Below, one piece after another: positions 57,661 to 64,000 of a stretch of DNA of 64,000 nucleotides. This DNA is from Pseudomonas sp. S31 (lineage in GTDB: Bacteria; Pseudomonadota; Gammaproteobacteria; Pseudomonadales; Pseudomonadaceae), in the NCBI RefSeq assembly GCF_016648105.1, contig NZ_JACVVE010000004.1, forward strand, positions 62,001 to 126,000, in the 5' to 3' direction. The position numbers and the translations under genes were made by a program. The notes under the pieces were generated by a model that saw only the letters and a list, made by a program, of their open reading frames with translations, did no database searches and was not told the DNA's origin. How positions within the stretch are numbered: the stretch's first letter is position 1; the number at the start of each line of letters is the position of its first letter.

Positions 57661-60095
57661 GAAGGGGTCTCCAGTGGCTGAGAGGAAAACGCCGAAAGCA
57701 GTTCGAGGACATCCGCCGTCGCCGGCTCCAGCACGCCCTCGCGCACCAGCTGCGCACGCGCAGCGGCGTCCAGGCCAAGCAGGGTTTCGGCAATCTCGTG
57801 GGTGTGCTGGCCCATGAACGGCGCAGGGCGGATCTGCGGCGCTGGCAGCGGGCCGAGCGCCGGGGTGTTTTCCGTCAGCAGCGGCGCGTCCAGGCCCGGC
57901 TGGTGCAAGGTGCGGAAGAAGCCACGGGCTTGCAGCTGCGGATCGGCGGCGAGCTGGTCGAGGCGCAGCATGTCGCCTGCCGGCACTCCCTGGGCCTGGA
58001 GTTGCTCGCGCACCTGCGCAGGCGTGCGCTGGGCGGTCCAGTGCGCCAGTCCGGCTTCGAGTTCCTCGGCATGCGCCAGGCGCCCCCGGGCATCGGCCAG
58101 GCGTGGGTCGTGCAACCAGTCCTCACGCTGCAACACCGCGCACAGCGCCTGCCACTGGGCATCGCCCTTGACGTTGACCACGCACCACTCGTCATCGCCG
58201 GCGCAGGGGAACACATTGCCCGGCGCGTCGAAACGGTCACGGTTGCCGCGCGCCACGAAGGATCCTGCGGCAACCGACTCCTCCAGGTATTCGCTGGCCA
58301 GGGTGGCCAGGATGGCTTCTGCCTGGCAGACGCTGACGCGCCCGCCCTGGCCGGTGCGCTCACGGCGGATCAGGGCTGCGGCGATGGCTGCGGCAGACAC
58401 CCGCGCGGCGAAGTGATCGGGGAAGATCGTCGTGCTGTCGCTGTAGCCGGCGTCGGTCTCGGGGTAGCGCCACAACCAGGTCAGGCCGGTGCTGGCACGC
58501 ACCAGCGGCCCGTAGCCCATGCTGCGGCTGAGCGGGCCATGATTACCCAGGGCGCTGCTGTCAGCCATGATGATGTCGGGCTTGACCTCGCGCAGTACCG
58601 CATGGTCGATGCCCAGCGACTCGAGCGTGCCCGGCTTGAAGTTGGACAGCACCACGTCGGCCTGGGCCACCAACTGCTTGAACAGCTCGACACCCCGCGG
58701 ATCGCGCAGGTTCAAGCCGAACGAGCGCTTGCCCCGCGAGCCTTGGGCGAAGGAAATGCTCATCGGCCGATTGTCCAGCGACTGGCGCAGGCCATCGGGA
58801 TAGGCGCCGCTTTCCACCTTGATCACCTCGGCGCCCTGGTCGGCCAGCAGCCTCCCGAGTTCGGCACCCGCGACGATCACCCCCAGGTCGAGCACGCGGA
58901 TGCCGGCAAACGGGCGGCGCTGTGCCTGCAACGTCCCGGGTGCCGGGGCCGGTGGCCAATGAAGGCGGTTGTCGGCGCCCAGCGCTGGCGCCGGATGGCG
59001 CACGCCCGCTGGCTGTCCATCGATCTCGACGAAACCGAACGGCAGGCGCCCACTGAGCCCTGGCGCCAGGGGCAATTCGACAAAGCTTTCGCGGGCGCGA
59101 AAGTGCGGGTCTTCCAGCACCTGTTGCGGCTGCGACACCGCGGCGATCGGCACGCCGCGACGCTGCCCTTCGGCCACCAGTTCAGCCACCGGCTGATCGC
59201 GAAAGTGCTCGGCGATCACGGCGTTGATTTCGCGGATCACCTTGAACCGGCGCGACAGGCTGGCGAACGCCGGGTCGGTGAACGGATGGTCGTCACCCAG
59301 CCAGGCCGACATGCCCTGCCATTGCCGGGGGTTGAGCAGGCAGATGCGCACCGCGCCATCGCGGCAGGCGAAAATCGGGTAGCCATTGCCGAACGGCGGC
59401 CGACCCCGCGGCGCCAGCTCCAGGGCACTGCGACCACCGGCGGCGCTACCGGTCACGCCCATGCCGGGGTCGAGCACCTGCAGGGTCGACTCGTGCACGG
59501 AAAAGTCGAAGTAGCCCCCTTCCCCGCCCCGGCGCACGTTCAACAACGCGCTCAAGGCCACCCAGGCGGCCTGCAGCGCGGCGGTCTGGTAGGCCAGCTC
59601 ACCCGGTGGAAGCAGCGGCATGGAGCCCTTGATGCCCGAGCGCGCCAGCACCCCACCCATGGCCAGCAGCACGGCGTTGCTGGCGCTGAAATCGGCGTAG
59701 GGGCCACTGCGCCCGAAGTCGGTCAGGCTCAGGCTGACCAGGTCGGCGCGCAGGTGTGCGGCAAGCCCGGTCTCGGCCAGCCAACCCTTGGCCGTGGACT
59801 CGAGGAAGATGTCGGCACCGTCGAGCAACTGGCCCAGCCGCTGGATCGACGCAGGGTCGTCCAGGTCGAGTTCGAGGCTGCGTTTGTTGGCGTTGTGGCT
59901 GGCGAAGTGCAGGCTGGCGCCGGCCTTCAAGGGTGGCCGATTGCGCGATGGCAGGCCGCCTTTGGGCTCGACCAGCAAGACCTCGGCGCCCAGGTCGGCG
60001 AGAAATCGGCCACAGCCTTCCAGATGGCCGAAGGTGAGTTCGAGCACGCGCACCCCAGACAACGGGAGGGTGGCCTGCAGAGCGGGGTTGTCCAT
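57657..60095 (-). CDS. Tandem CaiB/BaiF family III CoA-transferase fusion
   Basis: This 812-residue protein consists of two complete family III CoA-transferase units (about 1-380 and 395-800), each with the start VRVLEL/IRVLDLG and the LADLGAEV/LADQGAEVIKVE stretch. The family moves CoA between acids through an aspartyl-CoA anhydride. In the second unit the nucleophile position holds Asp (FPDHFAAR, about 570). In the first it appears to be Glu (PPGELAYQ, E166), so the first half may be inactive or altered. The gene leads the CoA-transferase/hydratase pair, and copy 4 of the palindrome lies 63 bp upstream. Confidence 0.9.
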   Translation of the reverse strand: MDNPALQATLPLSGVRVLELTFGHLEGCGRFLADLGAEVLLVEPKGGLPSRNRPPLKAGASLHFASHNANKRSLELDLDDPASIQRLGQLLDGADIFLESTAKGWLAETGLAAHLRADLVSLSLTDFGRSGPYADFSASNAVLLAMGGVLARSGIKGSMPLLPPGELAYQTAALQAAWVALSALLNVRRGGEGGYFDFSVHESTLQVLDPGMGVTGSAAGGRSALELAPRGRPPFGNGYPIFACRDGAVRICLLNPRQWQGMSAWLGDDHPFTDPAFASLSRRFKVIREINAVIAEHFRDQPVAELVAEGQRRGVPIAAVSQPQQVLEDPHFRARESFVELPLAPGLSGRLPFGFVEIDGQPAGVRHPAPALGADNRLHWPPAPAPGTLQAQRRPFAGIRVLDLGVIVAGAELGRLLADQGAEVIKVESGAYPDGLRQSLDNRPMSISFAQGSRGKRSFGLNLRDPRGVELFKQLVAQADVVLSNFKPGTLESLGIDHAVLREVKPDIIMADSSALGNHGPLSRSMGYGPLVRASTGLTWLWRYPETDAGYSDSTTIFPDHFAARVSAAAIAAALIRRERTGQGGRVSVCQAEAILATLASEYLEESVAAGSFVARGNRDRFDAPGNVFPCAGDDEWCVVNVKGDAQWQALCAVLQREDWLHDPRLADARGRLAHAEELEAGLAHWTAQRTPAQVREQLQAQGVPAGDMLRLDQLAADPQLQARGFFRTLHQPGLDAPLLTENTPALGPLPAPQIRPAPFMGQHTHEIAETLLGLDAAARAQLVREGVLEPATADVLELLSAFSSQPLETPS

Positions 60096-60157
60096 CTTTG
60101 TGCCTCTTGTTCTGGCGCGGTTGGCCCCGAGTATCGGGCGAGGGCCTGGGTGGGGTC

Positions 60158-60175
60158 GTCATCGGTTCCGACGAT
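60158..60175. promoter_or_regulatory. Shared 18-bp palindrome, copy 4 (upstream of the CoA-transferase fusion)
   Basis: GTCATCGGTTCCGACGAT follows the motif of the other three copies; the right arm CCGACGAT is conserved and the left arm is TCATCGG. It lies 63 bp upstream of the gene start. Confidence 0.65.
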
Positions 60176-60210
60176 TTTTCCGCAGCAGTTTGATGAGCTG
60201 CGCGACCCTG

Positions 60211-60312
60211 TAGGAGCGGGTTTACCCGCGAAACAGGCGACGCAGTGGATGGCACGGGCTTCGCCCGTGTTCGCGGGCAAGTCGGATCGCCGCACCGCCG
60301 CTCCCACAGGGT
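60211..60312. repeat. REP and composite repeat cluster
   Basis: GTAGGAGCGGGTTTACCCGC is followed by an inner palindrome (GCACGGGCTTCGCCCGTG) and by GCAAGTCGGATCGCCGCACC, a stretch also found in the element at 12102-12210 read on the minus strand. It fills most of the 290-bp gap between the alpha/beta hydrolase stop and the CoA-transferase promoter; I see no gene there. Confidence 0.75.
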
Positions 60313-60385
60313 GGAGCAGGCTTTTCAAGTTTTGAGCAAGACAGTTGCTCACACAGGAACTGCACCCCATTGGGCGTCGCAGCGG

Positions 60386-61252
60386 CTACTCCAGGTCGGC
60401 CAGGAAGGCCAGGATGGCGCTGTTGAAGATGTCGTTGCGATCACCGGCCACCATGTGCCCGGCTCCCTCGACATCGACGCTGGCGGCATGGGGCATCAGC
60501 GCCAGCAACTGGCTGGCGCCCTCGTGGCTGACCACGTCGCTCTGCTTGCCGCGCACCAGCAAGGTCGGTACCCGCACGCGGCGCGCTGCGGCTTCCATCC
60601 GCGCGGTCATGAGGCTGGCGTCGATGCGCCGATCACCGACCTGGAACGCCGGGTCCCAATGCCAGTAGAGACGGCCGTCCGGGCCTTCGCGCAGGTTCTT
60701 CAGCAGCCCGTCGCTGGAACTGGGGCGCGGCCGGTTCGGCAGGTAGCGCGCCACCGCGTCGGCGGCTTCCTGCACCGTGGCGAAACCGCCCAGGTTGCCC
60801 TGCATGAAGGCGCGAATCTGCTCGACGCCGCCGCTGGACATGCGCGGCACCACGTCGACCAGCACCAGCGCCCGTGCCAGCGAGGCCTCGGCTTCGCCCA
60901 CCGCCACCAGCGCCGTGGCGCCGCCCAGCGAGGCACCGATGATCACCGGTGGTTGGTCGAGGGTGTCGATGACCGCGCGCAGGTCGCCGACGAACGCCTC
61001 CAGGGTGTAGTCGGCGTCAGGTGCCCAGTCGCTGTCGCCATGGCCGCGCAGGTCCAGCGAGATGACGTGATAGCCGGCGCCAGCCAGGTCGCTGGCGGCC
61101 TTGCCCCAGGAGTGCCGGGTCTGGCCACCGCCGTGCAACAGGATGACGCTGGCCTGGCCGGCGCCACCGCCGATGTCGGCGGCCAGGTTCACCCCACGGC
61201 TACCGGCCAGGGCCGCGCCGCGCAGGGTGTGGGTGGATGCTTCACAGTGCAT
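60386..61252 (-). CDS. Alpha/beta hydrolase
   Basis: This 288-residue alpha/beta hydrolase has the oxyanion HGGG (about 40-43), the nucleophile elbow GASLGG (Ser about 107) and the catalytic histidine in GAGHMVAGD near the C-terminus. GGAG precedes the ATG. It lies 23 bp after the CoA ligase gene in the same transcript. It could open a lactone, cleave an ester, cleave a C-C bond or hydrolyse a thioester; the sequence does not distinguish these. Confidence 0.92.
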   Translation of the reverse strand: MHCEASTHTLRGAALAGSRGVNLAADIGGGAGQASVILLHGGGQTRHSWGKAASDLAGAGYHVISLDLRGHGDSDWAPDADYTLEAFVGDLRAVIDTLDQPPVIIGASLGGATALVAVGEAEASLARALVLVDVVPRMSSGGVEQIRAFMQGNLGGFATVQEAADAVARYLPNRPRPSSSDGLLKNLREGPDGRLYWHWDPAFQVGDRRIDASLMTARMEAAARRVRVPTLLVRGKQSDVVSHEGASQLLALMPHAASVDVEGAGHMVAGDRNDIFNSAILAFLADLE

Positions 61253-61275
61253 GCAATCGTCTCCATTCTAGGGCG

Positions 61276-62814
61276 CTAGCGCGCCTGTTTCAGGCATACC
61301 GCGTGCTGCGGTACGCTGGCGAAGCGTTGGCGCAGCTCGCGCTTGAGCACCTTGCCGGAATAGGTGCGCGGCAACGGCGCGTCCAGCAGCACCAGAAAAC
61401 GCGGCCGCTTGTAGTCGGCCAGTTGCTCCAGGCACCGCGCCTTCAAGCGCTCGATGTCCACCTCGGCGCCGTAGGCAACGATCATCGGCACCTCGCCCCA
61501 ACCCTGGTCAGGCACGCCGATGATGGCGAACTCGGCGCCGCCCAGCACATCGGCCAGGGTGTGTTCGAGCTCTGCCGGGTAGACGTTCAGGCCACCGGAA
61601 ATCAGCATGTCCTTGCTGCGGTCGACGATGGTCAGGAAACCCTCCTCGTCCATGCGCCCGGTGTCGCCGGTGAGCAGCCAGCGGCCCTGGCGAATCGCGT
61701 CGGTGTCCTCGGGCTTGTTCAGGTAGCCCTGCATCACGATCGGCCCGGCCACGCAGATCTCACCCACCTCCCCTGGCGCCGCCGGCTCGCCCGCGGCATT
61801 CAGCACACAGACCTCGGCTTGCATCACCGCGCGCCCGGCGGAGCCGAACTTGCGCTGGGCCTCGTCATGGAACAGCAAGGTGGCGAAACCGCCAGACACC
61901 TCGGTGAGGCCGTAGCCCTGGGTGATCGAGACCCCCGCCTGCTGCCACGACTGCAACAGGAACGGGCTTACCGGCGCGCCCCCGGCGACCAGGTTGCGCA
62001 GGCTGGAGAAGTCCATCTCGGCGAACGCCGGGTGCTGGCGCATGCGCTCGAGCAGCACCGGCACCACGGTCCAGGTGTTGATTCGTTCGCGGGTGATCAG
62101 TTGCATCAGCTCCTCGGTGTCGAAGCTCGCCGCCAGTACGGTGGTCGAGCCCGGGAACAGGCCGTCGCGGATGTAGTTGCACATGCCGCCGGTGTAGGCC
62201 AGCGGCAGCGAGACCAGCAGCTTGTCGACATGGCTGATGCCGCAGGGGATGACCCGGGCCAGGCTCGACGCCAGCAGGTTGGCGTGGCTGATCATCGCGC
62301 CCTTGGGCACCCCGGTGGTACCGGAGGTGTAGCAGATCAGCGCGATGTCCTCGGGGGGGACCCGCACCTCGGGCAATTGTTCCGGCGGCAGGCGCAGTGC
62401 ATCCAGGGGTTGGACGCCGGGCGCTGGGTCCACCGAGAACACCCGCAGCCCCGCTGCGGCCTCGCGGGCCTCGTCGAGAATCCCCGCGAGCGCGGCCTCG
62501 GTGACGATCAACGTTAGCCCGGCATCGGTCACCGGGTAGAGCATCTCGCGCGGGGTGAAACGCACGTTGAGCAGGGTCACCGCCACGCCGAGCTTCCAGG
62601 CCCCGAGCAGGGTCTCGATGAAGGCATTGCGGTTGTGCATGAGGATGCCCATGCGATCGCCCCGGCGTAGACCGTGGGCGTGGAGGCCGGCGGCGATGCC
62701 GTCGCTGCCGCGGTCCAGCTCGCCCCAGCTGAGGTCGCCATCATGGCTGCGCAAAGCCAGGCGCTCCGGCCAGCGGCGCGCCCAGTAACGCAAGGTTTCG
62801 TTGAGGTTTTGCAT
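61276..62814 (-). CDS. Acyl-CoA ligase (AMP-binding)
   Basis: This 512-residue ligase has YTSGTTGVPKG (about 186-196), YGLTE (about 318), the hinge GDTGRMDEEG and the lysine motif YSGKVLKREL. It resembles medium-chain and carboxylic-acid CoA ligases. Together with the ligase at 48200-49723 it suggests two carboxylated intermediates that need activation. It lies 18 bp after the CoA-transferase gene at the right edge and 23 bp before the hydrolase gene. Confidence 0.93.
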   Translation of the reverse strand: MQNLNETLRYWARRWPERLALRSHDGDLSWGELDRGSDGIAAGLHAHGLRRGDRMGILMHNRNAFIETLLGAWKLGVAVTLLNVRFTPREMLYPVTDAGLTLIVTEAALAGILDEAREAAAGLRVFSVDPAPGVQPLDALRLPPEQLPEVRVPPEDIALICYTSGTTGVPKGAMISHANLLASSLARVIPCGISHVDKLLVSLPLAYTGGMCNYIRDGLFPGSTTVLAASFDTEELMQLITRERINTWTVVPVLLERMRQHPAFAEMDFSSLRNLVAGGAPVSPFLLQSWQQAGVSITQGYGLTEVSGGFATLLFHDEAQRKFGSAGRAVMQAEVCVLNAAGEPAAPGEVGEICVAGPIVMQGYLNKPEDTDAIRQGRWLLTGDTGRMDEEGFLTIVDRSKDMLISGGLNVYPAELEHTLADVLGGAEFAIIGVPDQGWGEVPMIVAYGAEVDIERLKARCLEQLADYKRPRFLVLLDAPLPRTYSGKVLKRELRQRFASVPQHAVCLKQAR

Positions 62815-62832
62815 AGAGAGGGTTCCGCTCGC

Positions 62833-64000
62833 TCAGTCGGCTTGCGCCAGGTAGATGGCTTCGCTGGCCTGCAGGCGCGCCAGCGCCTCGTCGTCCAGGC
62901 CCAGGTGTTCGCGCAGCAGTGCGCTGGAGTCCTGCCATTGCTCAGGGGCGGCGCCGGGCGCGAAGCGCTGGCCGCTGGTCTTCACCGGCGAGGACGAAAG
63001 GCGCAGATGGCCGGCACCGGGTTGCTCGACCTCGTACAGGTTGTCGCGGGCCAGGAAGTGCGGGTCGTGCACCAGGGTGTCGGTGCTGTTGGCCGGCCCG
63101 GCGGGAATGTCGTGCGCGACGAATAGGGCCATCCACTGCTCGTAGTCGCGGCTGGCGAACAGCTCGCTCAGCGCCACGTGGACCGCCTCGTCGGCAGCGC
63201 CGGAGTCGTCGATGCGCTGGTAGATCTGCGCCAGGTCCGGGCGATCGAGCACTTCGCAGAAGCGGTTCCAGAACCGGGGGAACAGCCCCTGGAAGAAAAT
63301 GCCGCGCTCGTCCCGGGTACGGTAGGCACTCAGCCTCGGCCAGCCGGCCATGCGCTTGTGGCTGTTGAGAAAACCCGGGCGTTCGTGCAGCAGCGCGGCG
63401 TTGGCACTGGCGTTCACCGCGTCGGGCAGCCAGTGCGCGGCCGATTCCGCGCCACTGACTTCGATGTAGGCCCCCTGCCCGGTGCGCTGCGCGCGCAGCA
63501 GCGCCGATAGCGTACCCAGCGCAGCGTTGAGCCCCATGGCATGCATGCCCACCGGCACCACGCCACCGGCCGCCTGCAGCTCGGGCGGCAAGGCGTAGGG
63601 GTTGAGCGAGGACAGCGCGCCAAAGGCATCGAACGACGGGCCATGGGAGCCTTGGGTGTGATAGGGGCCGGTGCTACCCAGGCCCGACAGCGAGCAGAAC
63701 ACCAGCTTGGGGTTCTGTTCACGCAATGTCTCGTAACCCAACCCCAGGCGCTCCAGCACACCGGCGCGCATGCCTTCGATGACAACATCGCTCTGGGCCG
63801 CCAGCTGCAAGAAGATCGCCGCCCCTTCCGGGTGCTTGAGGTTCAGGCCCAGGCTGCGCTTGCCACGGTTCCAGCGCAGGTGCAGGAAGCTCAGGCCATC
63901 GGGCGCGCCCACCGCATGCTGGCCGCTGCGCCGCACCGGGTCGCCGTCGGCGCCTTCCACCTTGATCACCTGCGCGCCCATGTCGGCAAGGTAACCGCCC
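62833..64000 (-). CDS. CaiB/BaiF family III CoA-transferase, 5' end outside the window
   Basis: The visible 388 residues begin with GGYLADMGAQVIKVE, which is the usual position 30-45 of the family, so about 30-40 N-terminal residues lie beyond the right edge. An internal ATG at 63981 is not the start. In the segment that normally holds the nucleophilic Asp (D-x3-G) the residues are VGMHAMGLNAA, where Met seems to occupy the Asp position. Either the alignment shifts here or the enzyme is atypical. It is the first visible gene of the second leftward train. Confidence 0.88.
   Translation of the reverse strand, partial: GGYLADMGAQVIKVEGADGDPVRRSGQHAVGAPDGLSFLHLRWNRGKRSLGLNLKHPEGAAIFLQLAAQSDVVIEGMRAGVLERLGLGYETLREQNPKLVFCSLSGLGSTGPYHTQGSHGPSFDAFGALSSLNPYALPPELQAAGGVVPVGMHAMGLNAALGTLSALLRAQRTGQGAYIEVSGAESAAHWLPDAVNASANAALLHERPGFLNSHKRMAGWPRLSAYRTRDERGIFFQGLFPRFWNRFCEVLDRPDLAQIYQRIDDSGAADEAVHVALSELFASRDYEQWMALFVAHDIPAGPANSTDTLVHDPHFLARDNLYEVEQPGAGHLRLSSSPVKTSGQRFAPGAAPEQWQDSSALLREHLGLDDEALARLQASEAIYLAQAD

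Overview
The window is high-GC DNA from a fluorescent Pseudomonas, most likely of the P. putida / P. entomophila group. The evidence is a pyoverdine assembly-line locus with PvdS-type iron-starvation (IS) boxes, P. putida-style REP palindromes (GTAGGAGCGGGTTTACCCGCG and relatives), and typical pseudomonad FecI/FecR/TonB-receptor architecture. I see no rRNA, tRNA, CRISPR array, prophage or transposase. The window opens inside an NRPS gene and closes inside a CaiB/BaiF CoA-transferase gene, both on the minus strand.

Region 1 (1-26,700), pyoverdine. On the minus strand lie pvdL (acyl-ligase module plus Glu, Tyr with epimerase, and Dab modules), pvdH (makes the Dab), a two-module NRPS read as Asp-Ala, and the start of a third NRPS whose first module reads as Asp. 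The ferripyoverdine receptor fpvA sits between two NRPS genes on the plus strand. TAAAT-N16-CGT boxes precede fpvA and both later NRPS genes, with a degenerate one before pvdL. The predicted start of the peptide is Glu-(D)Tyr-Dab (the chromophore precursor), then Asp-Ala, then Asp.

Region 2 (26,700-33,000), iron signalling and fluoride. A Fur-box-controlled FecI-type sigma factor and its FecR regulator precede a FepA-like catecholate receptor that carries an N-terminal signalling domain. The sigma/regulator pair is flanked by inverted copies of a palindromic repeat. A small hydrophilic protein follows. Next comes a fluoride riboswitch directly upstream of a CLC-F type fluoride exporter.

Region 3 (32,960-64,000), a catabolic island for an unidentified hydrophobic, probably alicyclic or terpenoid-like, compound. 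A putidaredoxin-like ferredoxin and a P450cam-like P450 lie at its centre on the plus strand. A long leftward gene train holds a GMC alcohol oxidase/dehydrogenase, two acyl-CoA dehydrogenases, a TetR regulator, a nitronate-monooxygenase-family flavoenzyme, a FadB-like protein, a thiolase and two SDRs. It ends in a module resembling the levulinate LvaAB kinase, which activates 4-hydroxyacyl-CoA by phosphorylation. A second leftward train, starting beyond the right edge, has two CoA ligases, CaiB/BaiF CoA-transferases (one a tandem fusion), an enoyl-CoA hydratase, an alpha/beta hydrolase and an envelope uptake set (DUF1302 outer-membrane protein, YCF48 protein, RND/MMPL transporter, DUF1329 protein).

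The most novel signal is an 18-bp palindrome, about ATCGTCG-N4-CGACGAT. It lies 60-110 bp upstream of four separate transcription units of the island (42,176; 54,833; 56,758; 60,158) and suggests one undescribed regulator for the whole pathway. A second candidate operator lies between overlapping divergent promoters of the GMC and ferredoxin genes. The substrate cannot be read from the sequence.
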